NCBI GenBank assembly: GCA_963724285.1
Contig: CAVRUD010000009.1
Span: forward strand, 248,001 to 312,000
Length of the DNA: 64,000 nucleotides
Direction: 5' to 3'
From: CAVRUD01 sp963724285
GTDB lineage: Bacteria; Chloroflexota; Chloroflexia; Thermomicrobiales; UBA6265
Position 1 is the first letter of the stretch. Each line of letters begins with the position of its first letter. Below, piece after piece: positions 45,679 to 55,507 of this stretch. The notes under the pieces are model-generated. The model did no database searches and was not told the origin of the DNA. It saw nothing but the letters and a program-made list of their open reading frames with translations. Made by a program: the position numbers and the translations under genes.

Positions 45679-46557
45679 ATGGTCGCCGCCGTCGCCACTC
45701 ACGCCACCGCCACAATCGCATCGCTCCCGAGGCCGGCCTACACCGTCCTTCGCCCGGTGGAAACGCCGGTGCGCGCCGACTGGATCGAGCTCGAGGAGGC
45801 CCGGTTCGCGCTCCGCTCGGCAACGGTTAGGACCGTCGCCCTGATCCGCTCGATCTCCGATCCGACCCTGCCGGTGACCGGCTCTCACCTGACGCTTGGC
45901 GATGCGGCGGCGCACCTGGTTCTCACGGCCCAGATCGCCGTCGACTGCTTCGCCGGGTTTCCCAGCCCCATCCATGACCTGGGATCCAAGCGTGACTTCG
46001 ACGCCCGCTTTCTCGCCCAGTTCCCGGAGCGCCGCCCGGAGCAACTTGCCGCGCTCTTACAAGACGCCGTCGATCTCCTTCTCGAAGCCCCGCTAGATGG
46101 CGACCTGATTCCCTTCCACTCCGGCATTCCGCTCGAGCCGGGCGTCATCATCGGCCTGCTCATCGCCGACCTGATGGCGTTCGGTTGGGACATCGCCATC
46201 ACGCTGGGTCTGGCCTGGTCGATGGAGGTCAGCACCGCCCGTGTCGCCACCTCCGCCACTTTGCGGATGCTGCCGTTCGTGCTGTCCGAAGCGGCCGAGA
46301 AGACCACCGCCTCGTTCAGGGTCCACATCCGTGGCGGGGACGACATCACCGGGCGAATCGCCGACGGCAACATGACCGTCTCCCGGACCGATTTTGGCCC
46401 GGTCGACTGCCATATCTCAGCCGATCCGGTTGCCTTCATCTTGGTGGCTCACCGCCGGCTGTCCCGCGCCGGCCGGGTGGCCCGTGGTCAATTGCTCAGT
46501 TGGGGAGAAAACAGGGCCTTCGCCGCAACCCTGCGGTCGCTCTTCACAAGCCCGTAG
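45679..46557 (+). CDS. MDMPI-type (mycothiol-dependent maleylpyruvate isomerase family) protein with SCP2-like tail
   Basis: A 292-residue protein. ATG 45679 has an AGGAG site. The N-terminal 180 residues form a DinB/MDMPI-type four-helix bundle with the metal-site type motif TLGDAAAHLVLTAQIAVD and a second histidine-bearing helix (LIPFHSGIPL). The C-terminal part (FRVHIRGGDDITGRIADGN ... DCHISADPVAFILVAHRRL) looks like an SCP2 sterol-carrier fold. This combination is common in actinobacterial and Chloroflexi MDMPI-like enzymes; the reaction is unknown and mycothiol dependence is unproven. It overlaps the convergent GNAT gene by 14 bp. Confidence 0.72.
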   Translation: MVAAVATHATATIASLPRPAYTVLRPVETPVRADWIELEEARFALRSATVRTVALIRSISDPTLPVTGSHLTLGDAAAHLVLTAQIAVDCFAGFPSPIHDLGSKRDFDARFLAQFPERRPEQLAALLQDAVDLLLEAPLDGDLIPFHSGIPLEPGVIIGLLIADLMAFGWDIAITLGLAWSMEVSTARVATSATLRMLPFVLSEAAEKTTASFRVHIRGGDDITGRIADGNMTVSRTDFGPVDCHISADPVAFILVAHRRLSRAGRVARGQLLSWGENRAFAATLRSLFTSP

Positions 46558-46984
46558 CATCCAGCGGCTTGACCATGTAGTAGGACGTTTTCACCCTGGC
46601 GTACTCCAGCCGCTCGTAGAAGCGGTGGGCCCGCTCGCGGACGATGTTCGAGGTCACCCGCATGCGGCCAATTCCACGCTCCCGGGCGCGAAGCTCGCCC
46701 GCCGCAACCAACCGTTGCCCGATGCCTTTTCCCCGGTATCGGGCATCGACGATCAGGCCGCGGATCTCCATTGTCGGCTCCTCCAGGAGGTCATAGAACT
46801 CCCGGAGGTGGATCCAACCGACGATATCTCCGTTCTGCACCGCGACATAGACAACCTCGGTGTCACCGCCGTTCAGAGCGGCAAAGCGCCGCTCCAGGAC
46901 ATCGGCCGCCACCGGGTAGCCCAGTTCTCCGGCCAGAACCGCGACCCGATCGACATCGCCGTTGGTCATGGGCCGAATCTGCAT
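46544..46984 (-). CDS. GNAT-family N-acetyltransferase
   Basis: A 146-residue acetyltransferase from ATG 46984 (GGAGG site 11 bases before). The acetyl-CoA binding loop is in MEIRGLIVDARYRGKGIGQRLV (the R/Q-x-x-G-x-G/A segment RYRGKG), preceded by the beta strand VVYVAVQNGDIVGWIHL and followed by NIVRERAHRFYERLEYARVK, the classic C-terminal YxxxGF-like end. The substrate is unknown. ATG 47008 upstream is also in frame but unsupported. Confidence 0.86.
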   Translation of the reverse strand: MQIRPMTNGDVDRVAVLAGELGYPVAADVLERRFAALNGGDTEVVYVAVQNGDIVGWIHLREFYDLLEEPTMEIRGLIVDARYRGKGIGQRLVAAGELRARERGIGRMRVTSNIVRERAHRFYERLEYARVKTSYYMVKPLDATGL

Positions 46985-47046
46985 CCCGCTGCTATCCTCC
47001 GCAATCAACCACTATTGATCAGTCACGCCTGATTTGCCGGTTCGCA

Positions 47047-47108
47047 GGGGCGATGCATGCATCGCCCACGTTCGTGTTCGCGTGGCCGGGCGATGCATGC
47101 ATCGCCCC
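47047..47108. repeat. Two copies of a perfect 20-bp palindrome
   Basis: GGGCGATGCATGCATCGCCC is present at 47048-47067 and again at 47088-47107, separated by 20 bases that contain CACG/CGTG complementarity. Outer flanks AGGGG and CCCCTA extend the second-order symmetry. The sequence type (GGGGCGAnnnnTCGCCCC) is a well-known dispersed palindrome of filamentous cyanobacteria and Chloroflexi. Confidence 0.85.
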
Positions 47109-47193
47109 TACATCACAATCCGACAGCCTCGGCACCTGACGGCTGATAGACCACTAGCCGCTGGAGTGCTGCCCATAGCTCGCAAGGAAGCAG

Positions 47194-47358
47194 TCACGCA
47201 TCTCGGAGATGTGCTCGGCCGGGACTAGGTGAGATCGCGATGAGGCCGGACTTCGGATCGCGGACGCTCATGTTACCGGCGCTCCCGTGCAAGACACCGC
47301 GGGCCAGCGCCTCCATGCCCACCTTCACGACCTCAGCCCGCAACTCCGCCAGCATCAT
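47194..47358 (-). pseudogene. Class II aldolase fragment, truncated
   Basis: ATG 47358 overlaps the glpD stop (ATGA). The 54-residue frame reads LAELRAEVVKVGMEALARG, then HGSAGNMSVRDPKSGLIAIS, the N-terminal substrate-binding region of class II aldolases/epimerases (usual length about 220). It then runs out of homology at SPSPGR and stops at 47194. A second frame gives EHISEMRDCFLASYGQH to 47150. Most of the gene, including the zinc histidines, is gone, so this is a remnant of a downstream operon gene. Confidence 0.6.
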
Positions 47359-49058
47359 TGGTTGTACTCCACCTTGGTCTCCTTGAGACGGTCATACACT
47401 CTGTCATCCAGCGCTCGCGGCGTGTACCGGGTGATGTACTCCCGGTACGCCGTGACCTCGCGCAACTGCCGGTCAACATCCCAGCCGAGGTGCCGTCCAG
47501 CGATTGCCGCCGCCGACACGTCTGCGCCAACGCCCACCTCCGGCCCCAGCCCGACCATGGTTCGCCGGAGGAGGATATCCGCCAGCGTCTGCGCACCCTC
47601 TTCCTTCACCGCGAAGACGACTTCCGCGCCGATCGCCCCACTGGCAAGATCGAAAGCCTGCGACAGGTCGTTCTCATCGCGGGAGATCGCCAGCACCTCC
47701 TCGGCTCTGGTGCCATAGACCCGCAGCAGGTGATCGACCGTCTTCGCGGGCAACGCGCTTGTGGCGGTAAGGCGTGATCGAAACTCCGCGAAGCCTTCGC
47801 CATCGACGCCGGCCGCGCCGGGCAGCGGACGATCGCCAGTCTGGCTCTTGGGAGCATCACGGCCGAGTTGTTCGAAGACATCGTCGGTCGCCTGTTCGGC
47901 CAGTTCGCGGTAGGTCGTCAACTTTCCGCCGATGACGGACAAGAGGCCTGCGGCCTCCGGTCCGTGGTCCTTGACGGCGTGGCGGCGAGTGATGGCGCTC
48001 TCGTTGCCGTCGCTGGAATTGGGCAGCGGACGCACACCGGAGTAGGCAAATCGGACCGAGTCCCGCGTCAGGCCCGACCCGGGCAGCGCCGCCAGCGACT
48101 CTTCGAGGAGATAGGAGATCTCTTCCTCGGACGCGACGACCCGATCCAGATCACCCTCGAAACGTATGTCGGTCGTTCCGATCAGGTACTGCCCGTTCCA
48201 GGGGATCACGAAAAAAGGACGACCGTCGCGGCGCGCTTCGATGTACAGAGCGTCGCGGGGAGCGCCTGGAAACGGATCGACGACGATGTGGCTGCCCTTT
48301 GTGCCGCCGATCAGGCGCTGCGCCGGCTGCACCCCGTCCGCATCGGCGCGGTCGCCCGCCAGGACCGCGTCGACCCAGGGTCCGGCGACGTTGATCGTCA
48401 CCGCCGATCGCACCTCAAAAGCATCGCCGCTAAGAAGATCGGTAAACGCCACGCCGGTAACCGCGTTGCCGTCTCGGAGCAAACGATCGACCCGGGCATA
48501 GGTCATTGTCACCGCGCCGGCCCGTGCGGCCGCGATGGCATTCTCGACCGTCAACCGTTCCGCGTACTCGACCTGGGCGTCGTAGTAGAGGGCAGCGCCT
48601 TGGAGTCCGGCCCTCCGCAGCCCAGGGGCGCGCGTGAGTGCATCCTCGGTGCTGAGCATCCGGTGCCGATCGAGCGATTTATCGAACGAGAGAATGTCGT
48701 AGGCGATCATCCCAAGGCGGACGAGGTTTGGCCCGCGCCGGGCCCCTTTGTAGAGCGGGATGATGAGCGGCAGCGGCTTGACGAGGTGCGGGGCCATCGC
48801 CAACAGGCGCTCGCGTTCGCGCAGCGACTCCCGCACCAACCCGATCTCGCGATGTTCCAGATAGCGCAGGCCGCCGTGGATCAACCTGCTCGACCAGCTC
48901 GTGGTACCGCTCCCGAAGTCCCCTTTGTCCAGCAAGAGCACCCTGAGGCCGCGCAGTGCAGCATCCCGAGCGATCCCGGTACCGTTGACTCCCCCCCCGA
49001 CGACGATCAGCTCGAACGGCTCCCGCAGCGCCTGCCGTGCCTCCGCTCGCCCGATCAT
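47355..49058 (-). CDS. glpD: Glycerol-3-phosphate dehydrogenase (FAD-dependent, GlpD type)
   Basis: A 567-residue membrane-associated flavoenzyme oxidising glycerol-3-phosphate to dihydroxyacetone phosphate and passing electrons to quinone. The FAD Rossmann motif is FELIVVGGGVNGTGIARDAA near the N-terminus; GTTSWSSRLIHGGLRYLE and PLIIPLYKG are family signatures, as are GGTKGSHIVVDPF and YLIGTTDIRFEGDLD. ATG 49058 has a GGGAGGAG site. A C-terminal helical DAO_C domain is present. The class II aldolase remnant follows with a 4-bp overlap. Confidence 0.93.
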   Translation of the reverse strand: MIGRAEARQALREPFELIVVGGGVNGTGIARDAALRGLRVLLLDKGDFGSGTTSWSSRLIHGGLRYLEHREIGLVRESLRERERLLAMAPHLVKPLPLIIPLYKGARRGPNLVRLGMIAYDILSFDKSLDRHRMLSTEDALTRAPGLRRAGLQGAALYYDAQVEYAERLTVENAIAAARAGAVTMTYARVDRLLRDGNAVTGVAFTDLLSGDAFEVRSAVTINVAGPWVDAVLAGDRADADGVQPAQRLIGGTKGSHIVVDPFPGAPRDALYIEARRDGRPFFVIPWNGQYLIGTTDIRFEGDLDRVVASEEEISYLLEESLAALPGSGLTRDSVRFAYSGVRPLPNSSDGNESAITRRHAVKDHGPEAAGLLSVIGGKLTTYRELAEQATDDVFEQLGRDAPKSQTGDRPLPGAAGVDGEGFAEFRSRLTATSALPAKTVDHLLRVYGTRAEEVLAISRDENDLSQAFDLASGAIGAEVVFAVKEEGAQTLADILLRRTMVGLGPEVGVGADVSAAAIAGRHLGWDVDRQLREVTAYREYITRYTPRALDDRVYDRLKETKVEYNQ

Positions 49059-49164
49059 CGCTCCTCCCGGGTGGACCGTCTGGCCGGATCGTTCCGGCCA
49101 ACCGGCATCATGCGGGAATTGAACCGTATTCGGCCATCTGTGGCGAACACCGCCCGACCGGCAT

Positions 49165-49199
49165 AAAAAGCCGGGGGCGCGCTGGTGCGCGCCCCCGGC
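49165..49199 (-). terminator. Intrinsic terminator of the BNR-repeat gene
   Basis: Perfect 13-bp arms (GCCGGGGGCGCGC, 49170-49182 and 49187-49199) with a four-base loop, followed on the minus strand by five T. It lies 25 bp after the stop of the upstream gene on that strand. Confidence 0.92.
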
Positions 49200-49223
49200 A
49201 AGCTCGATGCTCGGTATTTGGCT

Positions 49224-52200
49224 CTACGGCAATGCAACCGCGCCGAACTTGGCTTCGGCAATCGTGGCATTGAACCCAGTTAGCTCGGCGTCCACCAACT
49301 CGTCGAACCTGGCGATCTCGGCGTCTATCCGCTCGGTGAGATCGGCCAGGACTTCCGCTGCCACATCGGTGGGACGGTAGTCGCCAAGCTGGACCGCCGG
49401 CGGAAGGCCGGCCAGCTTGTCCAGCAGCCGGGTGCCTTCGTTCAACGGGTCGTTCCAGCCCTTGCGCAGTCCCGGAATCAAGATCGTCTTCTCGATCTCC
49501 AGGGCCTTGTCGCGCAGCTCGGTTGCGGCCTTCTCGATCGCCTCTCCCCCTTCGCGGTCCTTCGTCCGGGCCGCCCAGCCTTCGAGTTGACCACGCAGGT
49601 CGCGCATCCGGTTGACGGCCACCACGGTGCGATCGATCTGCTTGTGGATCTGGAGCAACAGCGCCTCCTGCGCCTCCAGGTCCTCCTTGGTTGCGGGCAC
49701 GGTGCTCGGCTTGACAACCGTCAGTGCCTGGGTCAGCTCCGTCTCGCCGACCTTGAGGATCACCGTGTACTCCCCGGGTGCGACGAACGGTCCCTCGTAG
49801 GTGTTCTCCGAGGGCGGATCGCTTCCCACGATCTTGGTCGCCGGCTTGTGCTTCAGATCCCAGACGAACCGGTTCCAACCAGCCTTCGCCGGAACCCTGC
49901 GCTCTTTTGCCTTGAGTTCGTCGTCCGGCTTACGGCTGGTGAACGACCGGACTTCGTCGCCTTTGGCGTTCTTGAACGTCAGGGTGATCGGCTCCTCCGG
50001 TGCGGCCGCCAAGCGGTAGGTGATGATCGCCCCCCGAGGCGGATTCTCGCCGGCGTCCAGCCACGTCCGCACCTGCTCGCCGTCTGGAGTCGTCTCGCCG
50101 ACGTAGCCGCCACCGCGAGAGCCGAGGTAGTTGGTCGATCCTGGAACGATACCGCTCCAGTCAATCCCCGGCAGAACGCGGGTTGTCTGCCGCGGCGCGA
50201 AGAGGTGCGGCACACCGTCCGGCACGCCATCGACGAGTTGGTGCAGCGGCGTCAGGTCGTCGAGGATCCAGATCGAGCGCCCGTGCGTGCCGGCGATCAG
50301 ATCGCTGTCCTTGACCAGCAACTCGTAAATTGGGGAGACGGGCAGGTTGATCTGGAACGGCTTCCAGTTGGCGCCGTCGTCCGTCGAGACGTAGACCCCC
50401 GTCTCCGTCCCAGCGTAGAGGAGGCCACGGCGGGCCGGATCTGCCCGGATGACCCGGGTGAAATCGTGCCGTGGGATACCACTGTCGATCCGCCCCCAGT
50501 GCTCGCCGTAGTCGTGGGTCACATAGAGGTAGGGAGTGTTGTCGTCCAGTTTGTACCGGGTTCCCGCCACGTAGACCGTGCCCGCGTCGAACGGCGATGG
50601 CTCGATCCCGGAGATCATCGTGAACTCGGGCAAGTCGGCCGGAGTGACGTTGTCCAGGTCTTGGCGTTGTCGCGGCTGACGTGGATCAGGCCGTCGTCCG
50701 ATCCGGCCCAGAAAACGCCCTTTTCGTGTGGCGACTCGATGAACGAGTAGACGGTCGCGTAGGTCTCAGCGCCGATGGCGTCGCGATTGACCGGACCGCC
50801 GGTCGGCGTGAGCGTCTCGGGATCGGCTCGGGTCAGGTCCGGGCTGATCGGCTCCCAGGTTTGGCCCTCGTTGGTGCTCTTCAGCACGCGGTCCCCGCCG
50901 ATGTAGAGCGCGTTGGGGTCGTGGGGCGAGAGGACGATCGGGTAAGTCCAGTTGAAGCGCTGCTTGTGCTCGCTGGCGCCGTAGCCGCCCATCCCCTCCG
51001 GCCAGGAGGTGATAAGCCGAATCTGATCGGTACGTCGGTCGTAGCGTTGGAGCGAGTTGCCTCCTCCCGGCGAAGACCCGATCGCGCCGACGTAAAGGAT
51101 GTCGGGATCGTCCGGGCGGACGGTAGATGTACCCGCTCTCGCCGGTGCCGGCGACGAAGCTGTCCGCCCAGCGGATGGCGGCGTGGTTCACCCGGCTCGG
51201 GGTGCCGATGCTGGTGTTGTCCTGCTGGGTGCCGTAGACGGTGTACGGCTCTTTGTTGTCTGTGGCCAGGTGATAGAACTGGGCGGTCGGCTGGTTGTAG
51301 ATCGTGGTGAAGGTGATGCCGCCGTCGAGGGAGACGTTGGCGCCGCCGTCGTTGCCCTGGATCATCCGCTTGTTGTCGGTCGGATCGATCCACAGATCGT
51401 GATTGTCGCCGTGGGGCGTGGCGATCTCCTCGAAGGTCTTGCCGCCGTCGCTGCTCTTGTAGAAGTCGAGGTTGTTGACGAAGACCGTGTCGGCATCTTG
51501 GGGATCGGCGGTGAGATGGACGTAATACCACGCACGGGAGATGAGGTTCTGGTTGTCGCTTACCTTCTCCCAGTTCGCGCCGAAGTCCTCCGACCGGTAC
51601 AGACCACCTTCGGTCCGGTGCTCGATCAGCGCCCAGACCCGGCCCGACTTCGCAGGCGAGGCAGCCACCGCCATCTTACCCAGCGTTCCGTCAGGGAGGC
51701 CGGGATTGCGGGTGATGTCTTCCCAGGTGTCGCCGCCGTCGGTCGAGCGCCAAATGCCGCAGTCCGGGCCGCCGGAGGAGATCATCGAGAACGACCGGTA
51801 GGCTTCCCAGATCGTGGCGTACAGGATGCGCGGGTTGCGCTCGTCGACGCTGAGATCGACCGCCCCCGCCTTCTCACTGACAAACAGGACGCGCGCCCAG
51901 GTCTTGCCCCCATCGACGCTCTTGAAGACGCCCCGTTCGGTGTTCGGCCCAAAGGCATGGCCCAGCGCCGCGACCCAGACGATGTCGGGGTTCTGAGGGT
52001 GGACACGGACCTTGCCGATGTGCCGGGTATCGTTTAGGCCCATGTTTGCCCAGGTTCGGCCGGCATCCGTGCTCTTGTACACACCGTCGCCGTGTGACAC
52101 GTCGATCCGGATCGTCGTCTCTCCGGTTCCGGCATAAATAACGTTGGAGTCGGACGGCGCGACCGCCAGAGCCCCCACCGACGCGGTTGTGAAAAAGCCG

Positions 52201-52391
52201 TCCGCCACCGGCCGCCAGTAGGTCCCCGCGTCGGTCGTCTTCCAGACGCCCCCTGCGACCGCCCCAAAGTAGAACGTGTTGCGGTCTTCGTAGCTGCCGC
52301 TGACTGCCACTACCCGTCCGCCGCGGAACGGTCCGATACACCGCCACCGCAACAATCCGTCGAAATTCTGCCCTGATTGGCGGTCCGTCAC
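49224..52391 (-). pseudogene. BNR/VPS10-type beta-propeller protein (glycosyl hydrolase-like), two frameshifts
   Basis: A cytoplasmic or surface protein of about 1055 residues with no signal peptide. The N-terminal half is a seven-to-eight-bladed propeller with repeated SxDGGxTW (BNR/Asp-box) motifs: STDAGRTWANMG, SVDGGKTWARV, STDGGDTWEDI, SEDFGANWEKV, SSDGGKTFEEI. The frame breaks near 51120 and again near 50660 before the C-terminal half, whose own blade motifs include STDDGANWKPF and then beta and coiled-coil regions. Both breaks must be repaired for a full product. Function is unknown; these proteins are often annotated as glycosyl hydrolase or sortilin-like. A terminator follows. Confidence 0.82.
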
Positions 52392-52594
52392 GCATCATCC
52401 TCCCGTGTCGCCGATGTGCCTGACTATCAACTTACCAGAAGTTCGATCGCCCCGCCCCACCGACTATCGCGGTCATTGCAGCCCAATTGAACCGGTGCCG
52501 CGACCTTGTGCGTCGATTCCGTAGTGGCGATTCTTTGACCGGAACGTCTCGACCTTTGAAGCGCCATCGACGTGCCCGCCGCCACATTGCCACC

Positions 52595-53070
52595 GTGAAT
52601 GTCGTGAGCTCCGAGATTCCCTCCCACAAGCCGGTGTCCGCCAACGAATCCGCTGTGACTCTTGGCGTCAATGAGCGCACCGTCCGCCGTGCGATCGCCC
52701 GGGGAGATTTGCCTGCGGCCAAGCGAGGCAGCGCATTTCTCAGTACCAGGGACGACCAGGGACGCGATCGAGGTGAATGCGGCGGCCTCCACTCGACGCC
52801 CCCAGCCTCCCCGTACCCCCACCTGAACCCGCCACATCGACCACTCTCCCGACCGCCGGCGGGCAGCGCCGACCCCGGCCACCGGGCGAATTCCCGGGCC
52901 GAGTTGAGGAATTCACTGGGCCGATAACCGCCCTGCGGAACGATGATCCGAGCGCCCGCCTGATCACCATCACCGGGCCAGGGGGATGGGTAAGACCCGG
53001 CTGGCGCTGGAGGTCGCGTGGTCGCACGAGCGCAGCGGATATGGACAACCTCAACGACGAAGCCGCCGCC
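52595..53070 (+). pseudogene. Remnant of HTH-plus-STAND-ATPase regulator
   Basis: A GTG at 52595 starts SVNEAA-like HTH sequence (ANESAVTLGVNERTVRRAIA RGDLP), an excisionase/MerR-type helix-turn-helix. After a proline-rich linker in another frame, an EFPGRVEEF segment and P-loop follow: ITITGPGG joins, after a shift near 52985, to MGKTRLALEVAWSHER. The rest of the ATPase is absent and the sequence runs into the LEA-like gene. It is thus a truncated, multiply shifted relic of the HTH-ATPase regulators that are common in this lineage. Confidence 0.55.
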
Positions 53071-53126
53071 CGGTTGATCCGAGCGGCGGCGTCGCGTGGA
53101 CTCGGTTTGGGGTGGACGAGCGATCG

Positions 53127-53456
53127 CTAGATCTGAGACTTGACCTCGTCGACCTTGGCGCTGAGATCGTCCTGGACCTTTTCCGCCGCGGCCCGGGCAT
53201 CATCGACGGCGCTCGATGCCTGGTCAGCCGCCTCGTCGGCCGTGGCCGTTGCATCGGCCTGCACGTCATCGACCTTAGCCGCAGCATCGGCCTGCACGTC
53301 TTCGGCCTTTGCAAAAGTGTCGGCCTTCACGTCGTCGACCTTCGCGCTGGCATCCGCCGCCGCGCCGTCGGACCGGTGCTGGAATTTGTCGACGGCCCCG
53401 CTGATGTAGTGCTGGATATCGGCGACCTTCTCTTTGATCGTGTCGAGATAGGACAT
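53127..53456 (-). CDS. LEA-like 11-residue-repeat protein
   Basis: A 109-residue hydrophilic helical protein. ATG 53456 has an AAAGGAGG site. After a short start (SYLDTIKEKVADIQHYISG) come consecutive 11-residue units of the type AKVDDVKADTF, AKAEDVQADAA, AKVDDVQADAT and ATADEAADQAS, the mark of group-3 LEA (LEA_4) and apolipoprotein-like amphipathic helices. No cysteine and few aromatics. Such proteins protect membranes or proteins during desiccation, heat or osmotic stress. It is a single gene, convergent with a decayed regulator. Confidence 0.7.
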   Translation of the reverse strand: MSYLDTIKEKVADIQHYISGAVDKFQHRSDGAAADASAKVDDVKADTFAKAEDVQADAAAKVDDVQADATATADEAADQASSAVDDARAAAEKVQDDLSAKVDEVKSQI

Positions 53457-53601
53457 CCGCGGCCTCCTTTCGGCCTGTCGTGCTTGACGCTACATCACGG
53501 CGTCCGGACATCTGCCGATGCTACCGACTATGCAGGCGAGAATGAGTAGCAAGAACTACGCAATTAGACCATCGCGGAGTGCATGGCGCCTACCGCAAGC
53601 C

Positions 53602-54495
53602 TCAGCCCTTCTCCGCACCGATCGTCAGACCAGCGATGAAGTATCGCTGGAGCGCGAAGTAGACGACCAGCGTTGGGAGAGCGACGTACATCGAGGCGGC
53701 GGCGATCAGATTGTCGTCGGTGAAGAACTCGCCGCCGAGGTTCGTCAGCGACGACGTGATCGGCCGGTCGGCCCCCTGCTGCTCCAGGACAACGGCCCAG
53801 AAGAAGTCGTTGTAGATCCAGGTGAATTCGAGCGTGGCCAGCGCCGCGAGCGCCGGCAGCGTCAATGGCATGATGATCTGCCAGTACTGTTTCCAGACGC
53901 CGGCGCCGTCGATCCTGGCCGCCTCATTGAGCGACTTTGGCAGGAGCTTCATATAGTTGCTGAGGACGAACGTGCAGAAGCCGCTCTGGAACGCGACGTG
54001 GATGAGGATCAGCCCCCAGATACTGCCGTTGAGCTTGCCCGAGTTCGAGAGCCACTCCGGCAGCTCGACCCGGTTATAGAACTGGAAGAGCGGCTGGATG
54101 ATGATCTGCTGCGGCAGCAGGTTGCCGGCGGTGAAGATCGAGAGCATCACGATGTTGAATCGCCACGAGTACCGGCTACAGACGAATGCCACCATGCTCG
54201 AAAAGAAGAGCGTCAGCACCAGCGCCGGCACGAGGATCAGCGTCGTGTTCCAGTACTTGCGCAGGATGTCGCCCTGCTCCCAGGCGTTGCGGTAGTTGTC
54301 CAGCGTCAACGAGTTCGGCCAGGAGAAGAACCCGTTCTCCACGGTGTCGGCAAACGGCCGCAGGGATGAGACGACCGCCCCCACGAGCGGGACGAGCCAG
54401 ACCAGGGCCGTGAGGATAATGAAGCCGTAGAGCAGGATACGGCCCGGCCGCAGACGGAACCGGGGCGCCGAGCGGATGGCCATGTCGGGCGTCAC
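53602..54495 (-). CDS. Carbohydrate ABC transporter permease (MalG-like)
   Basis: A 297-residue permease of the CUT1 family with about six helices. The ABC coupling loop LNEAARIDGAGVWKQYWQI is the EAA motif that binds the ATPase. GTG 54495 overlaps the stop of the upstream permease (GTGA), so they are translationally coupled. The ATPase subunit is not in this operon; in CUT1 systems it is often shared (MsmX-like). With the substrate-binding protein at 55544 it forms one sugar importer whose cargo is unknown. Confidence 0.9.
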   Translation of the reverse strand: MTPDMAIRSAPRFRLRPGRILLYGFIILTALVWLVPLVGAVVSSLRPFADTVENGFFSWPNSLTLDNYRNAWEQGDILRKYWNTTLILVPALVLTLFFSSMVAFVCSRYSWRFNIVMLSIFTAGNLLPQQIIIQPLFQFYNRVELPEWLSNSGKLNGSIWGLILIHVAFQSGFCTFVLSNYMKLLPKSLNEAARIDGAGVWKQYWQIIMPLTLPALAALATLEFTWIYNDFFWAVVLEQQGADRPITSSLTNLGGEFFTDDNLIAAASMYVALPTLVVYFALQRYFIAGLTIGAEKG

Positions 54496-55481
54496 GAGTC
54501 GGCTCCTTCCTGCGTGTTACGGTAGTGGTTCGTCACGTACCAGATGACGAAGCCGAAGCAGAGGACGAACAGGATCGTCGCGTAGGCCGATCCGCGGCCG
54601 ACGTTGCCGCCGCCCTCGCCAAGCATGTTGTTGGTCGTCAGGATCGACAGCACCTCGGTCCGCCGCGGCGTGTTCAGCACGTAGATGATGTCGAACGCCC
54701 GGAGCGCCTCGATCACCGTGATCACGGCGACCACCACGTTGATCGGCTTCAGCAACGGGAAGATGACGTGCCGGAACACCTGCCACTCGTTGCTGCCGTC
54801 CAGCAAGGCCGCTTCCCGCAGCGAGCTGTCCACGCTCTTCAGTCCGGCCAAGTACAGCACCATGATGTAGCCGGCGTGCCGCCAGGCGATCGCGACGAGG
54901 ATCGCCACGAAGTTCTTCGAGATGCCGTAGTCCCCGAACGAGATCAAGTACTCCTGGTTGCCGATCCAATCGACGGATTCGCCGCCGCCGAAGAGCTGCG
55001 TGGCGAGCCCGTTATCGGTCGAGTAGATGACGCTTTGCCACATGAAGCCCACGACGGCGACGGAGAGCACGACGGGCGTGAAGAAGATGCCCTGGAAGAA
55101 CCGCGTCCCGCGGACGTTCTTGTCGAGCAGGTACGCCAGGGCGATGCCGAGCAACGACGGCCCGACGAAGAGGAAGATCAGCAGCACGAAGTTGTTGATC
55201 AGCGCCTGGAAAAAGTTCTTTTCGAAGACCGTGAAGATCTGCTCGTAGTTCTTGAAGCCGATCCAGTTGATGTCGCTGAACCTGATCCCCTTCCAGTCTG
55301 TGAAAGAGAGCAGGATCGAGGCGATCGTCGGGATCCAGACGAGACCGACGTGGAGGATCGTCGGCACCGCGACCATCGCCAGCGCGACCCAGCGGTCGCG
55401 CCCGTCGAACTGCCGATTGCCGCGCACCCTTGGCTTCGCCACCGCTGCCGCCGGCGTCCGGACCTGCGTTACCGTCGCCAC
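54492..55481 (-). CDS. Carbohydrate ABC transporter permease (MalF-like)
   Basis: A 329-residue permease. The GTG at 55481 with a GGGAGG site is chosen; the frame is open far upstream but overlaps the binding-protein gene. Signatures include FVGPSLLGIALAYLLDKNVR, the coupling loop SLREAALLDGSNEWQVFRHV (EAA motif) and PTILHVGLVWIPTIASILLSF in the first helix region. The layout binding protein, MalF, MalG is typical of CUT1 operons. Confidence 0.9.
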   Translation of the reverse strand: MATVTQVRTPAAAVAKPRVRGNRQFDGRDRWVALAMVAVPTILHVGLVWIPTIASILLSFTDWKGIRFSDINWIGFKNYEQIFTVFEKNFFQALINNFVLLIFLFVGPSLLGIALAYLLDKNVRGTRFFQGIFFTPVVLSVAVVGFMWQSVIYSTDNGLATQLFGGGESVDWIGNQEYLISFGDYGISKNFVAILVAIAWRHAGYIMVLYLAGLKSVDSSLREAALLDGSNEWQVFRHVIFPLLKPINVVVAVITVIEALRAFDIIYVLNTPRRTEVLSILTTNNMLGEGGGNVGRGSAYATILFVLCFGFVIWYVTNHYRNTQEGADS

Positions 55482-55507
55482 CGCTGCCTCCCGCCCCGCT
55501 GCGCGAG

